DNA of 64,000 nucleotides. Origin: Sphingobium sp. CAP-1. Its GTDB lineage: Bacteria; Pseudomonadota; Alphaproteobacteria; Sphingomonadales; Sphingomonadaceae. Numbering within the stretch: the first letter of the stretch is position 1; every line of letters starts with the position of its first letter. Made by a program: the position numbers and the translations under genes. The notes beneath the pieces were generated by a model. That model was not told where the DNA came from. It searched no databases and worked only from the letters and a program-made list of their open reading frames with translations. Of this stretch, positions 1 through 7,510 are shown piece by piece. The stretch lies in the NCBI RefSeq assembly GCF_009720145.1, contig NZ_CP046252.1:1736001-1800000 (forward strand), written 5' to 3'.

Positions 1-305
1 CTATCGATGAAGGCGACCAGCGCGGCGGCCAGCACCACCATCGCGATCGACACGCCCCAGGTGACGATCGGCCGCTGTTTCAGCAGGAAGCGAAAGGCAA
101 CCGCGATCAGCAGCGTCACCGAATAGCCGGTGACGGTGGAGATCAGCACCGGGATCAGGCTGGAAAGCGGCTGGCCATTGGCGATGGTGGACGATCCGCG
201 CAGCAGGAAGGCGCCGGCCCATCCCAGCGATTGCAGGTTCCAGAAAGCGCGATTCTTGTCAGCGAAGAAGGGCTGAGGCTTGATGCGTGGGACGGTGACG
301 GACAT
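1..305 (-). CDS. Sensor histidine kinase, N-terminal part (LytS/YehU-like), cut by window edge
   Basis: The minus strand reads open from an ATG at 305 to the window edge for 101 codons. The visible part has a short soluble start containing FWNLQSLGWAGAF, a first membrane segment, and a second pair of hydrophobic stretches around residues 48-75 and 82-100. This pattern matches the multi-spanning N-terminus of sphingomonad sensor kinases with a His_kinase (LytS/YehU) core, which signal to LytTR-type regulators. The catalytic part lies outside the window, so the call rests on remembered similarity of the N-terminus only. The neighbouring HxlR gene lies upstream on the same strand and ends 56 bases before this start. 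Confidence 0.55.
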   Translation of the reverse strand, partial: MSVTVPRIKPQPFFADKNRAFWNLQSLGWAGAFLLRGSSTIANGQPLSSLIPVLISTVTGYSVTLLIAVAFRFLLKQRPIVTWGVSIAMVVLAAALVAFID

Positions 306-361
306 TGGCCCCAGCCTAGGCGATTTGAGCGGCCACGGGAAGCCGGCTCATATCGCCCGCG

Positions 362-853
362 TCAGGCGGCCTGCGCCGGCTCCTGCGCCATCGGTGTCAC
401 CTCGTCGGTGCAGAGCCAGACCAGATCGGTCAGGTCCAGTGCCCGGCCGTCATGCGCCTGCACGGCGATGCGACGGATCGGCTGGCGATCGCGGCTGTCG
501 GCCAGCACCTGGCAGGATGGCGGCGCGCAGCCCCATTTTTCGCCCCACTGGCGCAGCGCGATCATCGCGGGGGCCAGATCCTGCCCCTTTTCGGTCAGCC
601 GATATTCGACCTTGCGCCGGTCGCACTGCATCGGCTGGCGCAGCATGATGCCATTTTCCACCAGCCGCGCGAGCCGGTTGGCCAATATGTTGCGGGCGAT
701 GCCCAGAGTGGATTGAAATTCCTCGAAATGGCGGATGCCCGACAGGGCGCCGCGCAGGATCAGGAAGGACCAGCGTTCACCCATCGCCTCCAGCGCAATA
801 GGGAGCGCACAACGTTCCAGATCCTGGGCCAGATTATGTTTCATGACAGCCAC
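362..853 (-). CDS. HxlR family winged-helix transcriptional regulator
   Basis: 163 residues. Residues about 10-105 form the HxlR/MarR-like winged helix: a cysteine near the start (LERCALPIALEAMGERWSF), then ILRGALSGIRHFEEFQ, the recognition region ILANRLARLVENGIM and the wing region YRLTEKGQDLAPAM, all typical of the family. Family members are cytoplasmic repressors or activators that often sense oxidants or electrophiles through the N-terminal cysteine. The C-terminal 50 residues are a longer tail than in minimal members. It is divergent from the alarmone synthetase gene with about 100 bases between starts. A second in-frame ATG three codons in is an equally possible start. Target genes cannot be read from the sequence. 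Confidence 0.85.
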   Translation of the reverse strand: MAVMKHNLAQDLERCALPIALEAMGERWSFLILRGALSGIRHFEEFQSTLGIARNILANRLARLVENGIMLRQPMQCDRRKVEYRLTEKGQDLAPAMIALRQWGEKWGCAPPSCQVLADSRDRQPIRRIAVQAHDGRALDLTDLVWLCTDEVTPMAQEPAQAA

Positions 854-955
854 GCATAGCGCAAAGCGGCGAACGTTGCAAAACTGTCGCCTAATTCACC
901 CCAGATGGGATTTTTTTGTTGCACGGCAAGGGGCTTCCAACACAATCGGGAAACG

Positions 956-3061
956 ATGCTACGTCAATATGAACTTGTCGAACGGGTGAAGCGCTACGAT
1001 CCGGATGCGGACGAAGCGATGATCAACCGCGCCTATGTCTTTTCGGTCCAGAAGCATGGCAGCCAGAAGCGCGCCAGCGGCGATCCCTATTTCAGCCATC
1101 CGATCGAGGTGGCGGGCATATTGACCGATTTCAATCTGGACGACCAGACGATCGTGACCGCGCTGCTGCACGACACGATCGAGGATACGCTCGTCACCTA
1201 TGAGGAGATTGAAAGCGCGTTCGGCAAGGATGTCGCACGCATGGTCGACGGCGTGACCAAGCTCAGCAAGATCGAGGCCATGTCCGAAAATGAGCGGGCC
1301 GCGGAAAATCTGCGCAAGTTCCTGCTCGCCATGTCCGACGACATCCGCGTGCTGCTGGTCAAGCTCGCCGACCGGCTGCACAATATGCGCACGCTGCATT
1401 TCATCAAGAATCCCGACAAGCGCCGCCGTATCGCGCGTGAGACGATGGACATATACGCCCCGCTGGCGGAGCGGATCGGCATGTATGATTTCATGCGCGA
1501 AATGCAGCTCCTCTCCTTCCGCGAGATCGAGCCGGAAGCCTATGACAGCATCACCAAGCGGCTGGAGCAGTTGAAGGAAGGCGGCCATGACAAGGTCGAC
1601 CGGATCGGCGCGGAACTGCAATTGCTGCTGGCGGGCCAGGGCATGTCGGTCAGCGTGTCGGGCCGGGAAAAGCATCCCTATTCCATCTGGAAGAAGATGC
1701 AGGAACGCCATATCAGTTTCGAGCAACTGACCGACGTGATGGCGTTCCGCGTCATCACCGACAGCCATGAGGATTGCTACCGCGCGCTCGGCATCATCCA
1801 CCAGACCTTCAAGATGGTCCCCGGCCGGTTCAAGGACTATATCTCCACGCCCAAGCGCAACGGCTACCAGTCGCTGCACACCACGGTCATCCATCAGGAC
1901 AATGCCCGGATAGAGGTGCAGATCCGCAGCCGTGACATGCATCATGACGCGGAACTGGGGCTGGCGGCGCACTGGGCCTATAAGCAGAAGGGCGATGCCG
2001 CCGACCATCATGCCGCCTGGCTGCGTGACCTGGTTGAAATCCTGGAACAGAGCCAGGACGCCGACGAGCTGCTCGAACATACCCGCATGGCGATGTATCA
2101 GGACCGCATCTTCGCCTTCTCGCCCAAGGGCGAACTGCACCAGATGCCCAAGGGATCGACCCCGGTCGACTTCGCCTATGCGGTCCACACCTCGCTGGGC
2201 AACCAGACCGTCGGGGCCAAGGTCAACGGCCGGGTCGTGCCGCTGCGCACATCCCTCGAAAATGGTGATCAGGTCGAAATTTTGAAGTCGGAGGGACAGG
2301 AGCCGCAACCCGGCTGGCTGACCTTCGCCATCACCGGCAAGGCCCGCGCCGCGATCCGCCGCTACATCCGCCAGAAACAGCGTGGCGAAGAGGTGAAGCT
2401 GGGCGAGAAACTCTATGAGGAGATTGTCGGCCGCTTCTCCCCCGACCTTGCCAGGGAACTGGGCGACAAGGCGCTGAACGCCGCGCTCAAGCGACTGAAG
2501 CTGGACGACCGGGCATCGCTGATGGTCGCCATCGCCACCCATCGCGTCCTCGACAGCGAAGTGATGGAGGCGCTGATGCCCGGCTCCACCAGCGCGGAAG
2601 GAATGCAGGAAGCCCATCCCCGCCAGCATGAGCCGGTGTCGATCCGCGGCCTGACGCCGGGCATCGCCTATAATCTGGGCGATTGCTGCCACCCCGTCCC
2701 CGGCGACCGGATCGTCGGCGTGCGGCGCACCGGCGAGCCGATCGAGGTGCATACGATCGACTGCCGGTCGCTGGAGGTGGATCAGGACGACGACTGGGTC
2801 GACCTCGCCTGGGACAGCAAGTCGAAGGGCGGCACCGCGCGCCTCTCCGTCATCGTCAAGAACCAGCCGGGCGCGCTCGCCGCCGTCGCCAATGTGTTCG
2901 GCGCGACCAAGGCGAACATCCTCAACCTGCAACTGGTAAACCGCGAAGGCCCGTTCCACACCGACATCATCGATCTGGAAGTGGCGGACGCGCAGCATCT
3001 CAACCGCATCCTGTCGGCGCTGCGCGCGATCGACGTGGTGGTGCAGGCGGACCGGGTATAG
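956..3061 (+). CDS. rsh: Bifunctional (p)ppGpp synthetase/hydrolase (RelA/SpoT homologue)
   Basis: 701 residues from the ATG at 956, chosen over an upstream in-frame start at 905 because the protein then begins MLRQYELVERVKRYDPDAD as in relatives and a GGGA lies just upstream. Domain order: HD hydrolase (LLHDTIEDT near residue 71, KLADRLHNMRTL), synthetase (RFKDYISTPKRNGYQSLHT near 300), TGS domain (FSPKGELHQMPKGSTPVDFAYAVH near 385) and a C-terminal ACT domain. Both catalytic halves look intact, so it should make and degrade the stringent-response alarmone. Alphaproteobacteria normally carry one long Rsh. The gene stands alone and is followed by a decayed gene. Confidence 0.95.
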   Translation: MLRQYELVERVKRYDPDADEAMINRAYVFSVQKHGSQKRASGDPYFSHPIEVAGILTDFNLDDQTIVTALLHDTIEDTLVTYEEIESAFGKDVARMVDGVTKLSKIEAMSENERAAENLRKFLLAMSDDIRVLLVKLADRLHNMRTLHFIKNPDKRRRIARETMDIYAPLAERIGMYDFMREMQLLSFREIEPEAYDSITKRLEQLKEGGHDKVDRIGAELQLLLAGQGMSVSVSGREKHPYSIWKKMQERHISFEQLTDVMAFRVITDSHEDCYRALGIIHQTFKMVPGRFKDYISTPKRNGYQSLHTTVIHQDNARIEVQIRSRDMHHDAELGLAAHWAYKQKGDAADHHAAWLRDLVEILEQSQDADELLEHTRMAMYQDRIFAFSPKGELHQMPKGSTPVDFAYAVHTSLGNQTVGAKVNGRVVPLRTSLENGDQVEILKSEGQEPQPGWLTFAITGKARAAIRRYIRQKQRGEEVKLGEKLYEEIVGRFSPDLARELGDKALNAALKRLKLDDRASLMVAIATHRVLDSEVMEALMPGSTSAEGMQEAHPRQHEPVSIRGLTPGIAYNLGDCCHPVPGDRIVGVRRTGEPIEVHTIDCRSLEVDQDDDWVDLAWDSKSKGGTARLSVIVKNQPGALAAVANVFGATKANILNLQLVNREGPFHTDIIDLEVADAQHLNRILSALRAIDVVVQADRV

Positions 3062-3114
3062 GGGGAGGGCAGTTTTCCAAAGCTATTGGCGCCAAATCGA
3101 CACACTTGACCGTC

Positions 3115-3134
3115 ATGCCAACGAAGGCTGGCAT
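3115..3134. repeat. Short palindrome of the ATGCCA-N8-TGGCAT type
   Basis: ATGCCA and TGGCAT flank an eight-base loop just upstream of the decayed GIY-YIG gene. The surrounding sequence resembles short dispersed palindromes often found beside GIY-YIG genes in alphaproteobacteria. Related-looking palindromes occur at 13925-13942 and 33296-33323. Confidence 0.5.
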
Positions 3135-3162
3135 CTCAGGCGGAGGCGCGCGACAGTCGGAC

Positions 3163-3482
3163 ATGGCGCGCGGCGGCTACACCTACATCATGACCGACAA
3201 GGCAAGGGGGTGCTGTATATCGGCGTTACAGCCAATCTTGCAGCACGCGTCGAACAACATCGGAACGGCATCGGCGCGGCCTTCTGCAAGAAATATGGCC
3301 TGACACGCCTCGTCCTGGCAGCGCAGCATGATGACATCATATTGGCCATTGCCATTCTCTGCCTGCACTTTCCGCGTGACACCACCGCCCCTTTCCCCTA
3401 TGGGCGCGCCAGCAGCTCAGCGACAGCAATGTCGATGAGCTTCCGTCCGAGACAGTTGGTGAAGGGAATCTACCCTTCTTAA
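3163..3482 (+). pseudogene. GIY-YIG nuclease family gene, frameshifted and truncated
   Basis: The first frame from ATG 3163 encodes MARGGYTYIMTDKARG, the start of a UPF0213/GIY-YIG domain. Continuity then requires a change of frame inside the five-G run at 3206-3210, after which the next frame gives VLYIGVTANLAARVEQHRNG and a FCKKYGLTRLV segment. Adding one G would join the two. After about 3355 the second frame no longer resembles the family, and the usual second half with its conserved Arg/Glu region is missing, so the 3' end looks genuinely lost. Even if the G-run break is a base-calling error, the gene is probably non-functional. Confidence 0.75.
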
Positions 3483-3618
3483 TCTCCAGCCTAGACGGGG
3501 AAAAGTTCTTTACCGGACGGGCGTCATGCCCGATTCGGGTCTGCCTGTTCCTTTTACGGATGCGGGCCAGTCGATCTCTCCCCTTCGGACTTAGTGCCCC
3601 GCGCGCCCAACAGGCCTG

Positions 3619-3665
3619 CGGGTTTTAGCCGTTCGCTTGGGGCTTCAAAACCCGGCGAAGCGAAC
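3619..3665 (+). promoter_or_regulatory. Interleaved stems (pseudoknot-like) in the rplJ leader
   Basis: Two perfect eight-base stems interleave: CGGGTTTT (3619-3626) with AAAACCCG (3647-3654), and GTTCGCTT (3631-3638) with AAGCGAAC (3658-3665). The order 5'S1-5'S2-3'S1-3'S2 is that of an H-type pseudoknot or of two mutually exclusive hairpins. It ends eight bases before the GGAG ribosome binding site of rplJ. Ribosomal protein L10 is known in other bacteria to repress its own messenger by binding the leader; that this element does so is inference. Confidence 0.55.
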
Positions 3666-3683
3666 ATGAAGTGGAGTAATGGC

Positions 3684-4199
3684 ATGGATCGTAATCAGAA
3701 GTCTGAGGTCGTTTCCGCGCTGAACGCACATCTGGCAGAAGTCGGCGTGGTCGTCGTGACCCGCAACCTCGGCATGACGGTCGCCCAGTCGACCCAATTG
3801 CGCCAGAAGATGCGTGAAGTGGGTGCGTCCTACAAGGTTACGAAGAACCGCCTCGCCCGTATCGCCCTCGAAGGCACCAGCTACACCGGCCTCAGCGACC
3901 TGCTGACCGGCCCGGTTGGCCTCGCCTCCTCGGTCGATCCGGTCGCCGCCGCCAAGGTTGCGATCGATTTCGCCAAGACCAACGACAAGCTTGAGATCGT
4001 TGGCGGCGCGATGGGCGAAGTGCTGCTCGATGCGGAGGGCGTCAAGGCGCTCGCATCGATGCCGTCGCTGGATGAACTGCGTGCAAAGCTGGTCGGCCTT
4101 CTGGTCGCCCCGGCTACCAAGCTCGCAACCGTCACCCAGGCACCGGCTGCGCAGCTTGCGCGCGTCTTTAACGCCTATGCGGAGAAGGAAGCGGCCTGA
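3684..4199 (+). CDS. rplJ: 50S ribosomal protein L10
   Basis: 171 residues from ATG 3684, preceded by GGAG at 3673-3676. The reading frame stays open upstream to 3594, but MDRNQKSEVVSALNAHLAEVG is the family start. L10 anchors the L7/L12 stalk on 23S rRNA; the N-terminal globular part (TRNLGMTVAQSTQLRQKMRE, YKVTKNRLARIALEGT) and the C-terminal helix that binds L7/L12 (LARVFNAYAEKEAA) are both present. It is cotranscribed with rplL after a 69-base spacer. In many bacteria rplK-rplA lie upstream; here a decayed nuclease gene and a structured leader do. Confidence 0.97.
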   Translation: MDRNQKSEVVSALNAHLAEVGVVVVTRNLGMTVAQSTQLRQKMREVGASYKVTKNRLARIALEGTSYTGLSDLLTGPVGLASSVDPVAAAKVAIDFAKTNDKLEIVGGAMGEVLLDAEGVKALASMPSLDELRAKLVGLLVAPATKLATVTQAPAAQLARVFNAYAEKEAA

Positions 4200-4268
4200 G
4201 CCGTTCCTCATCCGATTTTTTGACCCTCATCTGACGGGGCATTTCGCCCCAAAAAAGGAAATTTACAC

Positions 4269-4643
4269 ATGGCAGACATCAACGCTCTGGTCGATCAGCT
4301 TTCGGCCCTCACCGTCCTCGAAGCCGCCGAGCTGTCGAAGGCTCTGGAAGAAAAGTGGGGCGTTAGCGCCGCTGCCGCCGTCGCCGTCGCTGGCCCGGCC
4401 GCTGCCGCCGCTGCTCCGGCTGCTGAAGAGCAGACCGAATTCGACGTGATCCTGACCGGCGACGGTGGCAAGAAGATCAACGTCATCAAGGAAGTCCGCG
4501 CCATCACCGGCCTGGGCCTGACCGAAGCCAAGGCTCTGGTCGAAGGCGCCCCGAAGGCGATCAAGGAAGGCGTGAACAAGGACGAAGCCGAGAAGGTCAA
4601 GAAGCAGCTTGAAGAAGCTGGCGCGACCGTCGAGCTGAAGTAA
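4269..4643 (+). CDS. rplL: 50S ribosomal protein L7/L12
   Basis: 124 residues: N-terminal dimerisation helices (MADINALVDQLSALTVLEAAELSKALEEKWG), an Ala/Pro-rich flexible hinge around residues 35-55, and the C-terminal factor-binding domain (EFDVILTGDGGKKINVIKEVR, GLGLTEAKALVEGAPKAIKEG). It forms the multimeric stalk that recruits translation GTPases. AAGGAAA precedes the ATG. Two hairpins follow directly, so rpoB and rpoC are not part of this transcript. Confidence 0.98.
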   Translation: MADINALVDQLSALTVLEAAELSKALEEKWGVSAAAAVAVAGPAAAAAAPAAEEQTEFDVILTGDGGKKINVIKEVRAITGLGLTEAKALVEGAPKAIKEGVNKDEAEKVKKQLEEAGATVELK

Positions 4644-4650
4644 TCGAGCC

Positions 4651-4731
4651 GCCCCGCCGGCAAGGCGGGGCGAACCGATCCGGTTTCAGCCGGGAAAAAG
4701 GGGCGACGCCTTTCGGGGCGGCGCCCTTTTT
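4651..4731 (+). terminator. Tandem hairpins ending the rplJ-rplL transcript
   Basis: The first hairpin is perfect: GCCCCGCC (4651-4658), loop GGCAA, GGCGGGGC (4664-4671), without a T-run. The second (4695-4731) has an A-run, a GC stem with one bulge and one mismatch, and ends in five T residues, as in an intrinsic terminator. Because it also starts with five A residues it could act in both directions. Confidence 0.8.
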
Positions 4732-4836
4732 GCGTGCATGGGCCTGTCGGGACGGGAGTCGATCAAAACGGACATAGATTCCTCCCCTGCAAGGGGGGAT
4801 CAGGAATGCCCACTCCCCCCAATCCGCCTCGCATCC
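4732..4836. other. Intergenic stretch with repeat-like G/C runs
   Basis: No gene is visible. CCTCCCCTGC followed by AAGGGGGGAT (about 4782-4800) and a nearby CTCCCCCC run resemble degraded copies of the CCCCTCCC...GGGAGGGG palindrome seen at 11745-11866. Confidence 0.3.
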
Positions 4837-5295
4837 TCAGGGCAGCACCGCCTTGAAATCCTCCTGCCGCAGATATTTGGTATAGGCCTCCAACGCGGCG
4901 CTGGCCTGCGGGTTGCTGAGCAATTCGCTCATCGCCACCCGGCCCAGCGCTTCGCCCGCGACGCGGAAGCCCGCTTCGTCCTTGCTCCTGAACAGGGGAC
5001 GCGCCTGATCGGCGCAATCGACCGCCATCAACCGGGTGAAGATCGCGGCCATGCCCTTGTCGAATTCGTCCTTCTTGCCCGGCGTCAGCGTGGCGACGCC
5101 CTGCGCCTGCGGCGCGGAGGCGATCGCGGTCAGGAACCAGCGCGCCACCACCAGCCGGTCGGCGCCGGTGGATTTAAGCACCATGCATTCGCCCAATGCC
5201 TGCGCCTGTGCCTCAGCGTCGGTCTGCGCCGCCGCCGATCCCGCCACCAGCAGCATCGCGCCAGCCGCGACAAAAGGCATCGCCCATTTCATCAT
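4837..5295 (-). CDS. Secreted protein of unknown function, sphingomonad-type
   Basis: 152 residues from the ATG at 5295. An ATG two codons earlier (5301) abuts the AAGGG directly and leaves no spacing, so the second start is preferred. The protein starts with a signal peptide (MKWAMPFVAAGAMLLVAGSAAA, cleavage likely after AAAQ) and is then mostly helical, with two cysteines (GECMVLKS, AVDCADQ) that could form a disulfide bridge. I do not recognise a named domain. It is divergent from the solute-binding lipoprotein gene at 5425. A periplasmic location is inferred from the signal peptide; function is unknown. Confidence 0.75.
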   Translation of the reverse strand: MMKWAMPFVAAGAMLLVAGSAAAQTDAEAQAQALGECMVLKSTGADRLVVARWFLTAIASAPQAQGVATLTPGKKDEFDKGMAAIFTRLMAVDCADQARPLFRSKDEAGFRVAGEALGRVAMSELLSNPQASAALEAYTKYLRQEDFKAVLP

Positions 5296-5424
5296 CGTCA
5301 TCCCTTTTCCGTGAAGGCGGCATAAGGCCGCGAAAGGGCCGATGGGTCAAATGCCGATTTGCCCCTTTTCAGGCGCCGTCCCGGTTTCCCCTGCCCCCAA
5401 AAATGCTCTAAGCCTTGGGCCAGC

Positions 5425-6921
5425 ATGTTCGTTGCCCCGCCCCTCGCCCGGTCCTGCCACCGCGCCGCCCTGATTGCCGGCGCCGGGCTGGCGCTGCTGC
5501 TGGGCGGATGTTCCGACGAAGGGCGCGGGCCGGTGGTGGTCAGCGTCATCGGCGATCGCGACGATTTCGCCAGACCATTGCAGAAACTGCCCGATCCGGG
5601 CGCCAAGCTGATCCTGGAGGCGACGGCCCAGGGGCTGGTCGCCTTCGACGCTGGCGGCGACGTTCTCCCCGCACTCGCCCAGCGCTGGATCGTGCAGGAT
5701 GACGGGCGCAGCTATATTTTCCGCCTGCGCCGCGCCTTCTGGGCCGACGGAACGCGCGTCACCGCGCCCGATGTCGCGCGGATGCTGATGGCGCGGATCG
5801 TCACGCTGCGGCGACTGGACCCGGACGGCCCACTGGATGCGGTGCAGGCGGTGGTGCCGATGACCGGCGAGGTGATTGAGATCCGCCTTGCCGCGTCGCG
5901 CCCCTATGTGTTGCAGATGCTGGCCCAGCCGCAGATGGCGGTGCTGTCGCGTGATGGCGGCACCGGCCCCTATCGCAGCCGGATGCAGGGCAAGGCGCTG
6001 TTCCTGGCCCCGATCGACCGCACCAGCGGCGACGATGGCGGGGAGGATCAACCGATCCCCGAATGGCAGAACCGGGTGGTGCGCGCCGAACGCGCCGCGC
6101 TGGCGATCATCCGTTTCCGCGAGCGTGATTCCGCGCTGGTGCTGGGCGGGCGCTTCGCCGACCTGCCGCTGCTGGTGCCGGCCGGGATTGATCGGGACAA
6201 TGTGCGGATCGATCCGGTTCGGGGACTGCTGGGGCTGGCGGTGACGGGCGAAGGCAAGCTGCTGGACGATGACGCCATCCGCGCCGCCATCAACATGACC
6301 ATCGACCGCAGCCAGTTGCCCGCGCTCTTTCCGCTGGGCGGCTGGGCCACCAGCGACCGCATCCTCCCCGACCAGATGGATCTGGGCCGGCCGCCGACCG
6401 GGCCGGACTGGGCCGCGTTGCCGCTGGACGAACGGCGGGCGCAGGCGGCGGCCAGCGTCACCCGCTGGCGCCATGACAATGGCGCACCGCCACCGCTGCG
6501 CATCGCCCTGCCGCGCGGCCCCGGCGCCACCCTGCTGTTCGGGATGCTGGCGCGCGATCTGGCGGCCATCGGCCTGCCGGTGCGCCGGGTCGCGATGACG
6601 GCACAGGCCGACCTGCGCCTGATCGATGAGGTCGCCGCCTATGACAGCGCGATCTGGTATCTCGGCCGGGTCGGCTGCGCGCGCAAGGTCCATTGCAGCC
6701 ATGGCGCCGACGCCCAGTTACAGGCCGCCAGCCTCGCCTCATCGCTGGACGAACGCACGGCCCGCATCGCCGACGCCGAAGCGCTGATGGTGGCGCATAA
6801 TGGCTATATCGCACTCGGCGCGCCGGTGCGCTGGTCGCTGGTGTCGAAGCGGCTGACCGGCTTCCTCCCCTCCCCCCGCGCGCGCCACCCATTGAACCAT
6901 CTGTTCCGCAGCACCAACTAA
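5425..6921 (+). CDS. Extracellular solute-binding lipoprotein, family 5 (DppA/OppA-like)
   Basis: 498 residues from ATG 5425; the frame is open upstream to 5359, but the protein from 5425 begins with a compact lipoprotein signal ending in LLLGGC. The mature part shows the family 5 course: a VSVIGDRDDFARP start, LILEATAQGLVAFDAGGDVLPALAQRW, a YIFRLRRAFWADGTRVTAPDVARM block, and a later INMTIDRSQLP region. Family 5 proteins bind peptides, nickel or other solutes for ABC importers. No permease or ATPase gene accompanies it, so it either serves a remote transporter or has another role. It is probably cotranscribed with the DUF4112 gene 22 bases downstream. Confidence 0.8.
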   Translation: MFVAPPLARSCHRAALIAGAGLALLLGGCSDEGRGPVVVSVIGDRDDFARPLQKLPDPGAKLILEATAQGLVAFDAGGDVLPALAQRWIVQDDGRSYIFRLRRAFWADGTRVTAPDVARMLMARIVTLRRLDPDGPLDAVQAVVPMTGEVIEIRLAASRPYVLQMLAQPQMAVLSRDGGTGPYRSRMQGKALFLAPIDRTSGDDGGEDQPIPEWQNRVVRAERAALAIIRFRERDSALVLGGRFADLPLLVPAGIDRDNVRIDPVRGLLGLAVTGEGKLLDDDAIRAAINMTIDRSQLPALFPLGGWATSDRILPDQMDLGRPPTGPDWAALPLDERRAQAAASVTRWRHDNGAPPPLRIALPRGPGATLLFGMLARDLAAIGLPVRRVAMTAQADLRLIDEVAAYDSAIWYLGRVGCARKVHCSHGADAQLQAASLASSLDERTARIADAEALMVAHNGYIALGAPVRWSLVSKRLTGFLPSPRARHPLNHLFRSTN

Positions 6922-6943
6922 GCTTCTCAAGGAGAAGTGACAG

Positions 6944-7366
6944 ATGGCGATTTCGCAGGACCAGTTCGACCGCATCGTGCGCGACATGCCCGGTTTCGGC
7001 CGCGACCCCGCATCGGTGCGCCGCCGGATCGAGGCGATGGAGGCGGTGCTGGAGGGGCTGTTCGTCATCCCCGGCACCAATCGCCGCGTCGGGCTGGACA
7101 GTCTGGTCGGGCTGGTGCCCGTGGTCGGCGACATCGCCACTGCCGCGATGGGCGCGTGGATCGTGTGGGAAGCCCGCAACCTGGGCATGTCGAAATGGCA
7201 GATCACCCGCATGGCGGCCAATGTCGGGGTCGACACGCTCATCGGCGCGATCCCCTTCGCCGGCGATATTTTCGACTTTCTCTACAAGTCGAACACGAAG
7301 AATCTGCGCATCATCCGCAAGCATCTCGACCGGCACCATCCCTCGACGGTGACGATCGAGGGGTAG
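6944..7366 (+). CDS. DUF4112 domain-containing membrane protein
   Basis: 140 residues, preceded by an AAGGAGAAGTGACAG ribosome binding site. The DUF4112 core covers residues about 25-130: FVIPGTNRRVGLDSLVGLVPVVGDIATAAMGAWIV, and a second similar hydrophobic repeat GVDTLIGAIPFAGDIFDFLYKSN. The repeated G-L/I-P-x-x-GD motif in two membrane-associated stretches is the family hallmark. Function of the family is not known to me. A perfect bidirectional terminator follows. Confidence 0.85.
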   Translation: MAISQDQFDRIVRDMPGFGRDPASVRRRIEAMEAVLEGLFVIPGTNRRVGLDSLVGLVPVVGDIATAAMGAWIVWEARNLGMSKWQITRMAANVGVDTLIGAIPFAGDIFDFLYKSNTKNLRIIRKHLDRHHPSTVTIEG

Positions 7367-7373
7367 TTTTCTG

Positions 7374-7399
7374 AAAAATGCGCGGAAGAGCGCATTTTT
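7374..7399. terminator. Bidirectional intrinsic terminator
   Basis: AAAAATGCGC (7374-7383), loop GGAAGA, GCGCATTTTT (7390-7399): a perfect ten-base stem with five A on one side and five T on the other. It lies between the DUF4112 gene and the convergent RNase T2 gene and suits both. Confidence 0.85.
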
Positions 7400-7403
7400 G
7401 AAC

Positions 7404-7504
7404 GGCACCGGCCCGCACCCCCACCCGGCCACCCATAGAATACTGCCGTTGGGTGGCCGGGTGGGGGTGCGGGCCGGTGCCGCCGGATGTGCGAAGGCAC
7501 ATCC
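7404..7504. repeat. Perfect 32-bp inverted repeat plus satellite hairpin
   Basis: Arms 7404-7435 and 7450-7481 are perfect reverse complements separated by 14 bases. The arms are almost entirely G and C, from GGCACCGG to GGCCACCCA. A further eight-base hairpin, GGATGTGC (7485-7492) with GCACATCC (7497-7504), follows. It sits in the convergent gap next to the terminator. It has no coding content and looks like a dispersed extragenic palindrome. Confidence 0.8.
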
Positions 7505-7510
7505 CAAATA

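Noticed and set aside
959..2998. 679-codon open frame antisense to the Rsh gene
   Set aside because: It mirrors the codon structure of a high-GC gene with clear RelA/SpoT domains; its translation is low-complexity and has no family features.
3115..3134. Start of a CRISPR-like repeat array
   Set aside because: Only single palindromes are found, with no regular spacing or direct repeats anywhere in the window.
4200..4268. Hairpin GGGGC-ATTTC-GCCCC between rplJ and rplL as a terminator
   Set aside because: It is followed by an A-run and a Shine-Dalgarno, not by T residues in the direction of transcription; the two genes are surely cotranscribed.
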